7,161 nucleotides of DNA, from the NCBI GenBank assembly GCA_030151635.1, contig JASLDF010000190.1, forward strand, positions 1 to 7,161, given 5' to 3'. Source of the stretch: Bacteroides sp. (lineage in GTDB: Bacteria > Bacteroidota > Bacteroidia > Bacteroidales > Bacteroidaceae). The translations under genes and the position numbers were made by a program. Below the pieces are notes generated by a model. The model did no database searches. It was given only the letters and a program-made list of their open reading frames with translations, and was not told the DNA's origin. How positions within the stretch are numbered: the stretch's first letter is position 1; the number at the start of each line of letters is the position of its first letter. Shown here in pieces: positions 1 to 6,109 of the stretch.

Positions 1-9
1 CTATTTATA

Positions 10-21
10 ACAGCTAGCTGT
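10..21. repeat. 12-bp perfect palindrome in the leader region
   Basis: ACAGCTAGCTGT reads the same on both strands. It lies at the window edge, about 185 bp before the first gene, so its partner gene may be outside the window. It could be a regulator half-site pair or chance; no second copy was noticed. The rest of 1-131 shows no gene. The only open stretch, frame 1 up to a TAA at 58-60, is too short to call the tail of an upstream gene. Confidence 0.3.
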
Positions 22-131
22 AGTGAAGTGTTCGTTTTTAATTGGTCATTATTGTCTTAAAAGAAGGGTTGTGTCCATTTTAATTTTTAATTATAATCTA
101 TTTTCTTTTTAATTAATCGGATGTATACTGC

Positions 132-139
132 TATCTTTG
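132..139 (+). promoter_or_regulatory. Bacteroidota-type -7 promoter box for the cytidylyltransferase gene
   Basis: TATCTTTG matches the known Bacteroidota -7 consensus TAnnTTTG exactly. A T-run at 107-110 sits where the -33 TTTG element would be, about 21 bp upstream, but lacks the G. Transcription would start near 146 and give a leader of about 60 nt before the ATG at 206. If real, the two-gene ribitol-phosphate unit has its own promoter and need not be the tail of a longer operon. Confidence 0.55.
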
Positions 140-205
140 TAGGATAAAATTGAAAGCTTTAATAGTATGTAATATACATTTAAGGCCATATTTACACACA
201 CAAAG

Positions 206-1573
206 ATGAAAAATATAGCAATTGTACTAGCTGGAGGGTCTGGACGTAGATTAGGAGAATCATTACCCAAGCAATTTTTAAAAATAGCTGGTAAGAAAGT
301 AATTGAACATACAATTTCAGTCTTTCAAAGTCATACTTTAATTGATGAAATTATTGTTGTATCACACCCTTACTATATTAGAGAAGTTGAGTCCATAGTT
401 TTAGCTAACGAATTTACTAAAGTTAAGAAGATTTTAAGTGGTGGAAACGAACGATATGATTCTAGTTTAGTCGCAATTAAAGCGTGTTCCAATGATAATG
501 ACAATTTGCTTTTTCATGATTCAGTTAGACCTTTAGTAAATGAAAGAATTATAGATGATTGTATTAAGGCTCTTGTTAAATACAATGCAGTTGATGTTGC
601 AATCTCTACAACAGATACTATAATTCAAGTTAATGATGATAATGAAATTGCTAGAATTCCCTCACGTACATTTTTGAGAAATGGTCAAACACCTCAAGCA
701 TTTAAAAAGTGGTTAATTTCTAAAGCGTATAAATTAGCTCTTGAAGACCCTAATTTTAAAACTACAGATGATTGTGGAGTTGTACTTAGATATCTTCCTG
801 AAGAACCTATATTTGTGGTTCAAGGTGAGCAATCTAATATGAAATTGACATATAAAGAGGATATTTATCTTCTCGATAAACTTTTTCAAATTCAAGCTAT
901 TCAATTTCACCTGCCTAAGTTGACAGCCCTTGAAACTGAAGCTTTAAATGAAAAAGTATTAGTCGTATTTGGTGGACACTATGGAATTGGTAAAGAAATA
1001 TGTAATATAGCAGAAAAATTGAATATGAAAGTGTTTAGCTTTAGTCGGGTTGATGGAGTTGACATTAGTAATTATAGTCAAGTTGTAAAAGCTTTAGATT
1101 CTGTTCTGCTGTTGTCTAATAAAATAGATTATGTTGTAAATACGGCTGGTGTTTTAGATAAACAACCTTTGTGTAATATGTCACAAGAGGAGATTCTTTG
1201 CAGTATAAATGTAAACTATTTGGGAGCAATAAATATTGCTCGAGCGTCTTATCAATATTTGAAAGAAACTAAAGGTTGTTTATTGCTATTTGCTTCAAGT
1301 TCATATACTAGAGGGCGTTCCTTGTATAGTCTGTATTCTTCTAGTAAGGCTGCTGTTGTGAACTTGACTCAGGCCTTAAATGAAGAGTGGTCACCTATTG
1401 GAATTCGTGTAAATACAATTAGCCCTGAGAGAACTAAAACTCCAATGCGTACTAAGAACTTTGGCGTTGAGCCTGACGATACATTACTTTCTGCAGTGGA
1501 TGTAGCTGTCACTGCTTTAAAGGTTCTTGGATCTACTCTTCAGGGACAAATTATAGATATAAAAAAGAAATGA
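206..1573 (+). CDS. Bifunctional ribitol-5-phosphate cytidylyltransferase / ribulose-5-phosphate reductase (Bcs1/TarIJ-like fusion)
   Basis: A 455-residue fusion. Residues 1 to about 228 are an IspD/TarI-type cytidylyltransferase: LAGGSGRRLG at 8-17 and PKQF at 21-24 form the CTP-binding loop, FHDSVRP at 103-109 and LRNGQTPQAF at 157-166 are further family motifs, and TTDDCGV (186-192) carries the acidic pair. Residues from about 250 onward are a short-chain dehydrogenase: GGHYGIG (256-262) binds nucleotide, SR at 280-281 after the second strand suggests NADPH, NTAG is at 312-315, N337 and S364-366 fit the active site, and YSSSK (377-381) supplies the catalytic Tyr and Lys. By analogy with Haemophilus Bcs1 and the Gram-positive TarI/TarJ pair, it should reduce ribulose 5-phosphate and activate the product as CDP-ribitol in the cytoplasm. 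The usual PG after the last core strand is PE (SPERTKTPM, 406-414). The start has no Shine-Dalgarno, as is normal in this phylum. The stop overlaps the next start (ATGA). A role in isoprenoid synthesis (IspD) is less likely because of the SDR fusion and the neighbour. Confidence 0.88.
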   Translation: MKNIAIVLAGGSGRRLGESLPKQFLKIAGKKVIEHTISVFQSHTLIDEIIVVSHPYYIREVESIVLANEFTKVKKILSGGNERYDSSLVAIKACSNDNDNLLFHDSVRPLVNERIIDDCIKALVKYNAVDVAISTTDTIIQVNDDNEIARIPSRTFLRNGQTPQAFKKWLISKAYKLALEDPNFKTTDDCGVVLRYLPEEPIFVVQGEQSNMKLTYKEDIYLLDKLFQIQAIQFHLPKLTALETEALNEKVLVVFGGHYGIGKEICNIAEKLNMKVFSFSRVDGVDISNYSQVVKALDSVLLLSNKIDYVVNTAGVLDKQPLCNMSQEEILCSINVNYLGAINIARASYQYLKETKGCLLLFASSSYTRGRSLYSLYSSSKAAVVNLTQALNEEWSPIGIRVNTISPERTKTPMRTKNFGVEPDDTLLSAVDVAVTALKVLGSTLQGQIIDIKKK

Positions 1574-2775
1574 GTAATATATCTTTTATATTAAAAAGTC
1601 TCCCAAAATTGGTGAAACTTCCTATTGCTTTTATTTATCCTCGTAAGAGGAGTAGATGGATTTTTGGTTCAGGTTTTGGTTTAAGCCACAATACTTTTCT
1701 TTTATATAGGTATGTGACTGAAAATTATCCAGAAATTGATGCTATTTGGTGTGCTAAATCCAAGAGTGAGTATCTGTTTCTTAAAAAACAAAAATTTAAA
1801 GTTTGTAGGAAAAAAAGCATTTTAACTATCTATAGAGGATCTGTTTTTATTTATGATGGTGGCATTAGAGATGTGAATTCTTATGCAGCACAGAAGGCTT
1901 TTAAAGTTAATTTATGGCACGGTGTAGGGATTAAGAATATAGAATTTAAAATTAAAGTAGGTCCAGCTTCTAAAAAATTTAAATTAGATGCGAATTGGTG
2001 TCATAGATTGAGGTATCTAAACCAATATACGAAGCCTGATATGTTCTTATCTACTTCGCCACTAATGACCGAGCATTTTAGTGAGTGTTTTCGAATTCCC
2101 CCTAATCATTGTTTTGAGGGGTTTTATCCTAGATGTGAGGTGTTACTCACAAATAGGAAGCAACTTTTAAAATCAATAGAATCTTCAGGTAAAGAGAATA
2201 TGATTAATCTTATTCATAAACTAATTATTCGAAAAATAGTTTACATATATATGCCAACTTGGAGAGACTCTAATCCTAATTTTATTAATGAAATAGGCTT
2301 TGACTTTGAGAAAGTGAATAAATTAATGGCTGATAAAAATGGAATATTTATCTTAAAAATGCATCCATCAAGCCCTATTGACCCTGATAAATTAAGTATA
2401 TATGAGAATATTATCTGTTTAGATTCATCTTATGATATTTATCCTTTACTGCCTTTTACAGATGTGTTGATTACTGATTATTCATCAATCTATTATGACT
2501 ATCTTTTGATGGAAGATAAATCGACTATATTATTTACATTTGATTATGCTAATTATGTTCAAGATTCTAGAGATTTTGCATATCCATATGATAAGTTTAC
2601 ATTTGGGAAACAGTCACAGAGAGTAGAAGATTTATTTAGTAGAATTATTCATGATGATGTTGTTCCTAATAATTGTGCTGGAGCGAAGAAGGTGGCTGAT
2701 TTGTTTTGGGCTAATAAAGGATCTTCTTGTGCTGATATTATACATACCATAAAAGACCGGTTATCCAACAAATAA
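1570..2775 (+). CDS. CDP-glycerol/CDP-ribitol phosphotransferase family protein (TagF-like)
   Basis: A 401-residue GT-B-type polyol-phosphate transferase of the CDP-glycerol:poly(glycerophosphate) glycerophosphotransferase family. Visible motifs in order: NLWHGVGIK (114-122) with the first conserved His, YMPTWRD (227-233), LKMHP (262-266) with the second conserved His, and TDVLITDYSSIYYDYL (297-312) for binding the CDP-alditol, followed by FDYANY (324-329). There is no convincing signal peptide. Residues 12-24 are mildly hydrophobic next to a basic patch (PRKRSR), consistent with peripheral attachment to the inner face of the cytoplasmic membrane. The ATG overlaps the preceding stop in an ATGA junction, so the genes are translationally coupled. 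Because the upstream enzyme should make CDP-ribitol, the likely activity is adding ribitol phosphate to a capsule, O-antigen or other surface glycan rather than to true teichoic acid. Glycerol phosphate remains possible, as the family signature does not separate the two donors. A hairpin terminator follows directly. Confidence 0.85.
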   Translation: MSNISFILKSLPKLVKLPIAFIYPRKRSRWIFGSGFGLSHNTFLLYRYVTENYPEIDAIWCAKSKSEYLFLKKQKFKVCRKKSILTIYRGSVFIYDGGIRDVNSYAAQKAFKVNLWHGVGIKNIEFKIKVGPASKKFKLDANWCHRLRYLNQYTKPDMFLSTSPLMTEHFSECFRIPPNHCFEGFYPRCEVLLTNRKQLLKSIESSGKENMINLIHKLIIRKIVYIYMPTWRDSNPNFINEIGFDFEKVNKLMADKNGIFILKMHPSSPIDPDKLSIYENIICLDSSYDIYPLLPFTDVLITDYSSIYYDYLLMEDKSTILFTFDYANYVQDSRDFAYPYDKFTFGKQSQRVEDLFSRIIHDDVVPNNCAGAKKVADLFWANKGSSCADIIHTIKDRLSNK

Positions 2776-2781
2776 TATTAT

Positions 2782-2809
2782 AGCGAATTCATATTGGATT
2801 CGCTTTTTT
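2782..2809 (+). terminator. Intrinsic terminator after the TagF-like gene
   Basis: AGCGAATTC (2782-2790) pairs with GGATTCGCT (2796-2804) in a 9-bp stem with one G-U pair and a 5-nt loop. Six Ts (2804-2809) follow. It starts 7 bp after the upstream stop codon. Its T-tract touches the TAA (2808-2810) of the converging exonuclease gene. On the minus strand the hairpin is followed by an A/T-rich run without a solid T-tract, so it may terminate that gene less efficiently. Confidence 0.85.
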
Positions 2810-3299
2810 ATAACAACTCCATAGCAATATGTGCACAAGCTTCGGCATCAGCAAGTGCATTGTGGTGTTGTGTTAGGTCGTAGCCTACATATTTTGCTAC
2901 AGTGGGCAGTTGGTGGTTCTCAAGAAATGGTAGTTTTTTTCTTGCCGCTTTAAGTGTACAATAAAATTCAAAGTTGGGATATTCCATTTCGTACAATTCG
3001 TAAGCGGCTTTGAGGCAGGAAGAATCAAAAGGACTGTTATGAGCCACTAGTGGAAGGCCTTCTATTTTATCAATTATTCGTTTCCAAACAGTCGGGAATT
3101 TATCAGCGTCCACAGTGTCTGCTTTGGTTAAGCCATGTACTTGTATGGTTTGTTGGATAAAGTAGTTTGGATTAGGACTAACTAAGTCGTAAAAGGAGTC
3201 GCATATTTCTCCATTTCTTACAATTACAATACCAACACTACATATGCTGCTTCTTTTATAGTTGGCTGTCTCGAAGTCAATCGCTACAAAATCTTTCAT
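2808..3299 (-). CDS. DnaQ-like DEDDh 3'-5' exonuclease
   Basis: A 163-residue stand-alone exonuclease domain of the DnaQ/RNase T-like superfamily. Exo I is FVAIDFETAN with D8 and E10. Exo II is VAHNSPFD with D92. Exo III is HHNALADAEA with H146 and D151 in the HxAxxD arrangement. All four metal-binding acids and the general-base His are therefore present. VHGLT (54-58) also fits the family. It probably trims single-stranded DNA or RNA 3' ends in the cytoplasm; the substrate cannot be read from sequence. The frame stays open to an ATG at 3399-3401, which would add 34 residues. I prefer the ATG at 3297-3299 because the family normally begins a few residues before the Exo I strand, and the extension (over the leader hairpin) resembles nothing. 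The gene appears monocistronic and converges on the polyol-phosphate operon. There is no polymerase domain or C-terminal extension, so it is not PolC or a full-length DnaQ epsilon. Confidence 0.85.
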   Translation of the reverse strand: MKDFVAIDFETANYKRSSICSVGIVIVRNGEICDSFYDLVSPNPNYFIQQTIQVHGLTKADTVDADKFPTVWKRIIDKIEGLPLVAHNSPFDSSCLKAAYELYEMEYPNFEFYCTLKAARKKLPFLENHQLPTVAKYVGYDLTQHHNALADAEACAHIAMELL

Positions 3300-3347
3300 T
3301 TGGAAGTCGTATTTTAAGGTAGGAAGAAAATAAATCAAAATAGATGG

Positions 3348-3392
3348 GCGGGCATCTTTATAAGTGCTGATTATAAAAATATTATCACCCGC
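3348..3392 (-). promoter_or_regulatory. Structured 5' leader hairpin of the exonuclease gene
   Basis: Between the likely transcription start (near 3418) and the ATG at 3299 two nested inverted repeats can form one hairpin. The outer stem is GCGGG/CCCGC (3348-3352 with 3388-3392). The inner stem is TTTATAA/TTATAAA (3357-3363 with 3371-3377) around a 7-nt loop. In the minus direction a T-rich stretch follows. This could be an attenuator or a stabilising leader structure; no known riboswitch class is recognised. Confidence 0.4.
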
Positions 3393-3424
3393 ATAGCACA
3401 CCTATTTTGTTTATTGTTTCATTG

Positions 3425-3432
3425 CAAAGATA
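3425..3432 (-). promoter_or_regulatory. -7 promoter box for the exonuclease gene
   Basis: Read on the minus strand this is TATCTTTG, an exact TAnnTTTG match and identical to the box before the cytidylyltransferase gene. No clear TTTG -33 element is seen at the expected distance. Transcription would start near 3418 and leave a leader of about 118 nt before the ATG at 3299. Confidence 0.55.
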
Positions 3433-3534
3433 AAACAAGTTCTAGTCTTATTCTCTTTCGCATCGTTAAATATTTATATTTATATGATTTTTCGTCTATT
3501 TACAGACTTCTATAGCTGAAATTCTTCATTCGGC

Positions 3535-3565
3535 TTGGTGTAATGCCCTAGAATATTTAACTTTC
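3535..3565 (+). promoter_or_regulatory. Possible promoter of the PCMD-like lipoprotein gene
   Basis: TTGG (3535-3538), a 19-bp spacer and TAACTTTC (3558-3565) form a near match to the Bacteroidota TTTG / TAnnTTTG arrangement with the right spacing. The last base of the -7 box is C instead of G. Transcription would start about 20 nt before the ATG at 3591. Confidence 0.35.
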
Positions 3566-3590
3566 ATTCCTAATATCAATGAATTAAATT

Positions 3591-4862
3591 ATGACTCTAA
3601 AGAATATTACGACTCATTTTCTATCCCTATTTTTACTTCTGACTGTTTTTTCATGTTCAGGATCGACAGCCTCTAAAAAAGACGTTCCAAATGTTTACAA
3701 CATTGCTGGCTATTATGATGGAAACCTATCTGTTGAAAGTAAACATAAGAAAGATGAATCTTTGAATGTAATTGAATCCGATATTGATCAAACTATACTC
3801 TTGAAAAAAACAGAGTTAAGTGCAAATGAGTACACGTTGACGATAGTGAATTTTCAATGGGAAAATCATGATGTGATTAATATTGAATTTCTAGTTGAGG
3901 TTCAATTGGATGAGAAAAACAAAACGGCAAAGATTGAAGCTTTTAAACAATTCTCTAATCATGAAGTTATTCCTAATAGTGAAATGAATTTAGAAGGTTC
4001 CATTAATAATGGGGAAATAAAGCTTAGTGCAAAGTTTCTAACTTCTGCAGAGTCAAGCTTTAATTACGACGTAACTTTTAATGGTGTTAAAAGCAGCAAT
4101 GTTTATAAAAGCTATCAATTTAGTTTTGAGACCTGGACTGAAGTAAAGAACCCTATGTTGAAGGGAGCTTATCAGATTCCGAGCATTGAGTCTGGTTTTG
4201 TTTGGGATACATCCGATTTTGAAGTTCAAAGCTATATAGACAGAGGACGTGCTGAAAAATTAACTGTTGGTCCTCACGATAAAAATATATTGGGAAAAAA
4301 ATCGGCTCACATTCGTACTATTGGCTTGATAAACTCAGATCAAACTGCAACTATCCCAGCAATTTATGCAGGTATTTTATTTACAGGATATTATGACTAT
4401 TCTTTAGCACATCCACACGAGCGTATTCGTCTAGGTGCTCCATTTAGTGTTGAACCACTCAGTTTGAAAGGTTACTATGTTTATAAACCTGGTAAAGAAT
4501 ACATGTCTTGTTTAGATATTAATAAACCGAGTGAAGTAGTATTAGAACCAGATAAAAAAGACTCTTTCAGTATCGAAATGTATTTGTATGAGGTGCTGGA
4601 CTATAGTGAGTCTTTATCGCTTAGAGATATTCGAACCTCATCTAAAGTAGTTGGTCAAGCTACATATACATCCGATTTAGAGAATGAAAGTTTCGAAAGC
4701 TTTGAAGCAAAATTTGAATTTAAAGACGGATACACTTACGACTCAGCAAAAATATACAAGTTAGCATTATTAATCACGCCTAGTAAAAATGGCGTCGCAT
4801 ATAGTGGTGCTGTTGATAGTCGAATTTTGATTGATAATTTTGAAATTACTACAAGAAAATAA
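3591..4862 (+). CDS. Lipoprotein with N-terminal calycin-like module and C-terminal PCMD-like domain
   Basis: 423 residues. Residues 1-21 form a lipoprotein signal peptide: K4, a hydrophobic core at 10-20, and VFSC with C22 as the lipidated cysteine. The residues after C22 (SGSTASKKD) lack an early acidic cluster, so surface export is not indicated. Residues about 36-150 are beta-rich, begin with IAGYYDGNLSV, and resemble the calycin-like beta-barrel modules of Bacteroidota lipoproteins. Residues about 176-420 resemble the PCMD (putative carbohydrate metabolism) domain: FETW (179-182), the glycine-rich turn near GKKSAHIRT (235-243), LFTGYYDY (263-270), LGAPFSVEPLSLKGYYVY (281-298), a central FSIEMYLYEVLD (326-337), and the closing SGAVDSRILIDNFEI (405-419). 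The PCMD fold is a jelly roll often linked to carbohydrate binding or metabolism, but its function is not established, and no catalytic residues can be assigned. No SusC/SusD or glycosidase gene is nearby to define a glycan target. It is monocistronic with a strong terminator. Confidence 0.75.
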   Translation: MTLKNITTHFLSLFLLLTVFSCSGSTASKKDVPNVYNIAGYYDGNLSVESKHKKDESLNVIESDIDQTILLKKTELSANEYTLTIVNFQWENHDVINIEFLVEVQLDEKNKTAKIEAFKQFSNHEVIPNSEMNLEGSINNGEIKLSAKFLTSAESSFNYDVTFNGVKSSNVYKSYQFSFETWTEVKNPMLKGAYQIPSIESGFVWDTSDFEVQSYIDRGRAEKLTVGPHDKNILGKKSAHIRTIGLINSDQTATIPAIYAGILFTGYYDYSLAHPHERIRLGAPFSVEPLSLKGYYVYKPGKEYMSCLDINKPSEVVLEPDKKDSFSIEMYLYEVLDYSESLSLRDIRTSSKVVGQATYTSDLENESFESFEAKFEFKDGYTYDSAKIYKLALLITPSKNGVAYSGAVDSRILIDNFEITTRK

Positions 4863-4886
4863 CATCCTGAAAATCATAAAATATTT

Positions 4887-4920
4887 AGCTCCATTTGTAC
4901 AATACAGATGGAGCTTTTTT
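4887..4920 (+). terminator. Strong intrinsic terminator shared by converging genes
   Basis: AGCTCCATTTGT (4887-4898) pairs over 12 bp, with one G-U pair, with ACAGATGGAGCT (4904-4915) around a 5-nt loop. Six Ts follow (4915-4920). On the minus strand the hairpin is followed by AAATATTTTATG, so it may also stop the membrane protein transcript coming the other way. It fills most of the 59-bp gap between the two stop codons. Confidence 0.9.
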
Positions 4921-4921
4921 G

Positions 4922-5323
4922 TTATGCTAACTCACCTAGCTTTTGCGTAAGTATGATTCTCCCTAGCAAAAGCGATACAAATGATAATGTTAAGCAAACA
5001 AATGCGAAAATATAACTAGATTCTTTTATGGATTCTATACCATAAACATAACTTGCACATAACGAAACAAGCACGAGTACAACGATGGCTAGTTGCCAAT
5101 TGATAACGCTGAGCTTACGTTTATTCTTAAGTTGTGTAATTTCTTTGTTGGGTGCATACCTCACATCATCAAAAAAGAATTTGAAGATGGTCCAAAAAAT
5201 ATAAATTAAATATACAATAATGAGTGATGCCCATAGTGTTGGACTATCAAAAAACAAGATTGTAGCACCAATTAAACTGAGTATATTGGTGAGTCTAAGC
5301 CCTTTTTTCATATTGCTAATCAT
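4922..5323 (-). CDS. Small four-helix membrane protein of unknown function
   Basis: 133 residues with four hydrophobic segments at about 9-26, 30-50, 76-96 and 101-122. The loop between helices 2 and 3 holds the charged stretch KNKRK (66-70), and the N-terminus is basic (MKKGLR), so the positive-inside rule predicts both termini and the central loop in the cytoplasm. No conserved catalytic or ligand motif is visible and I do not recognise the family. Two starts are possible. The ATG at 5321-5323 has AAGGAG about 15 bases upstream, rather far for good pairing. The ATG at 5309-5311 gives a protein starting MKKGL, a more typical N-terminus, but places the purine-rich stretch even further away. 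The gene stands alone and its upstream region carries two identical 11-bp elements over a likely promoter, so it may be under specific control. Confidence 0.65.
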   Translation of the reverse strand: MISNMKKGLRLTNILSLIGATILFFDSPTLWASLIIVYLIYIFWTIFKFFFDDVRYAPNKEITQLKNKRKLSVINWQLAIVVLVLVSLCASYVYGIESIKESSYIFAFVCLTLSFVSLLLGRIILTQKLGELA

Positions 5324-5370
5324 TGTTATATCTAATTTCTCCTTGTTTTAAAACACGTAAGTAGTACTGT

Positions 5371-5401
5371 TTGTTTACAAAACTATGTAATTGTTTACAA
5401 A
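5371..5401. repeat. Two identical 11-bp operator-like elements 20 bp apart
   Basis: TTGTTTACAAA occurs at 5371-5381 and again at 5391-5401, exactly 20 bp apart, close to two helical turns. Each copy is an imperfect dyad: TTGT, two central bases, ACAA. The nearer copy is 47 bp upstream of the start at 5323. It overlaps the putative -7 box on the minus strand (5378-5385). This geometry suits two regulator dimers on one DNA face. The regulator is unknown. Confidence 0.45.
5378..5385 (-). promoter_or_regulatory. Possible -7 box of the membrane protein gene
   Basis: Read on the minus strand this is TAGTTTTG, matching TAnnTTTG. The nearest upstream TTTG (5398-5401) is only 12 bp away, shorter than the usual 19-21, so the -33 element is absent or non-standard. 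Transcription would start near 5371, about 48 nt before the ATG. Confidence 0.35.
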
Positions 5402-5506
5402 TATTACACATTACATCTTTTTATATTAATTATTTAGTCAAGCTATAGGTTTCAAGACTTTTTTATGTTAATAATGTGTCAAATGTTTTTCATTTTATGC
5501 CTTTCC

Positions 5507-5514
5507 TAGCTTTG
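5507..5514 (+). promoter_or_regulatory. Orphan forward -7 promoter box in the intergenic region
   Basis: TAGCTTTG, followed by CG, is an exact TAnnTTTG match. A T-run (5486-5490) lies upstream instead of a proper TTTG -33 box. No ORF follows. Transcription from near 5521 would run through the hairpin at 5591-5649 and reach the terminator at 5755-5790. Confidence 0.4.
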
Positions 5515-5590
5515 CGAATTATACAATACATTAGTATATCGGCTATAAAAAATAAAAATGGATGTATTTTGAGAATTCATGTAGATCATA

Positions 5591-5649
5591 TAATTAAGAA
5601 AAGAGTAATAAGAAGTGTTGTCTTCCTATTACTCTTAACTCTTTAATTA
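5591..5649. repeat. Long imperfect hairpin, possible terminator or attenuator
   Basis: AAGAGTAATA (5601-5610) pairs with TATTACTCTT (5627-5636). After one A/C mismatch, GAAG (5612-5615) pairs with CTTC (5622-5625) around a 6-nt loop. Beyond an internal loop, TAATTAA (5591-5597) can pair with TTAATTA (5643-5649). On the minus strand the core stem is followed by TTCTTAATTA, giving CTCTTTTCTT overall, a fair terminator tail. The plus-strand tail is less T-rich. Confidence 0.6.
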
Positions 5650-5662
5650 CAATAAAATATAA

Positions 5663-5670
5663 CAAAGATA
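5663..5670 (-). promoter_or_regulatory. Minus-strand -7 box upstream of the large hairpin
   Basis: Read on the minus strand this is TATCTTTG, the same octamer found before the cytidylyltransferase and exonuclease genes. No TTTG occurs at the normal -33 spacing. A transcript would start near 5656, enter the hairpin at 5591-5649 almost at once, and if not stopped there would reach the membrane protein gene with a leader of about 330 nt. Confidence 0.35.
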
Positions 5671-5754
5671 GCTTTCAAAATATTTAAAGCATCCTTATCA
5701 AAATGATTTAAAGTTTAGATTTTGTTATAAACATCAATGATTAATTTTAAATGT

Positions 5755-5790
5755 AGAGTAGCGCTTATTCACATAGACGCTACTCTTTTT
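5755..5790 (+). terminator. Intrinsic terminator with no coding gene upstream
   Basis: AGAGTAGCG (5755-5763) pairs perfectly with CGCTACTCT (5778-5786). After a C/A mismatch, TTAT (5765-5768) can pair with ATAG (5773-5776), leaving a 4-nt loop. Five Ts follow (5786-5790). It is a typical intrinsic terminator by form, but no plus-strand ORF lies in the preceding 800 bp. It therefore suggests a non-coding transcript ending here, or a relic of a lost gene. Confidence 0.7.
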
Positions 5791-6082
5791 ACTTATCAAT
5801 AAAAAAGTCAATTATGATTTTTTTAATAAAAAAAGGTTTTAATGTTACCAACATTATTTACACTGAAGCAAACTTAGTCTATTTAACTAATTTTGTCTAA
5901 ATATTACATATGCTTTTAAACATTCTGGCAGGTGCTTTATAACATGTGGATTGGTTGTACAGAATAAAATAATGATTCATAAGTGTCATAATTTTCTATT
6001 AACGTGTATTTTGCAAGTTCTTACTCTTAAAAATAGGATTGTAGATATTCCTTTATTAATTGAATTCGTTAGGTAAATATTA

Positions 6083-6098
6083 ATTATTGACCAATAAT
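6083..6098. repeat. Dyad of 7+2+7 bp
   Basis: ATTATTG (6083-6089) and CAATAAT (6092-6098) are perfect inverted copies around two bases. The size fits a homodimeric regulator site. It lies 11 bp from the next dyad and about 290 bp upstream of the lipoprotein start at 6391. Confidence 0.4.
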
Positions 6099-6109
6099 AG
6101 CCGTCATTT

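Noticed and set aside
1..60. Frame 1 open stretch ending in TAA, possible tail of an upstream gene
   Set aside because: Nineteen codons with no motif are too few to call a partial gene, and the sequence looks intergenic.
206..900. IspD of the MEP isoprenoid pathway
   Set aside because: The N-terminal motifs alone would allow it, but the fusion to an SDR and the coupled TagF-like gene point to CDP-ribitol synthesis.
3300..3401. 34-residue N-terminal extension of the exonuclease
   Set aside because: The family starts just before the Exo I strand, and the extension covers the leader hairpin with no recognisable domain. The ATG at 3297-3299 is the better start.
5444..5466. Possible terminator (AGTC ... 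GACT followed by Ts)
   Set aside because: Only four base pairs can form around a long loop, far weaker than the other hairpins.
5888..5895. TAATTTTG as a forward promoter for the lipoprotein at 6391
   Set aside because: It matches TAnnTTTG but lies nearly 500 bp upstream with no TTTG at -33; in AT-rich DNA this is likely chance.
5814..5900. 28-codon plus-strand ORF in the intergenic region
   Set aside because: It is short, has AT-driven composition, no ribosome-binding signal and no recognisable peptide, and it follows a terminator without a clear promoter.
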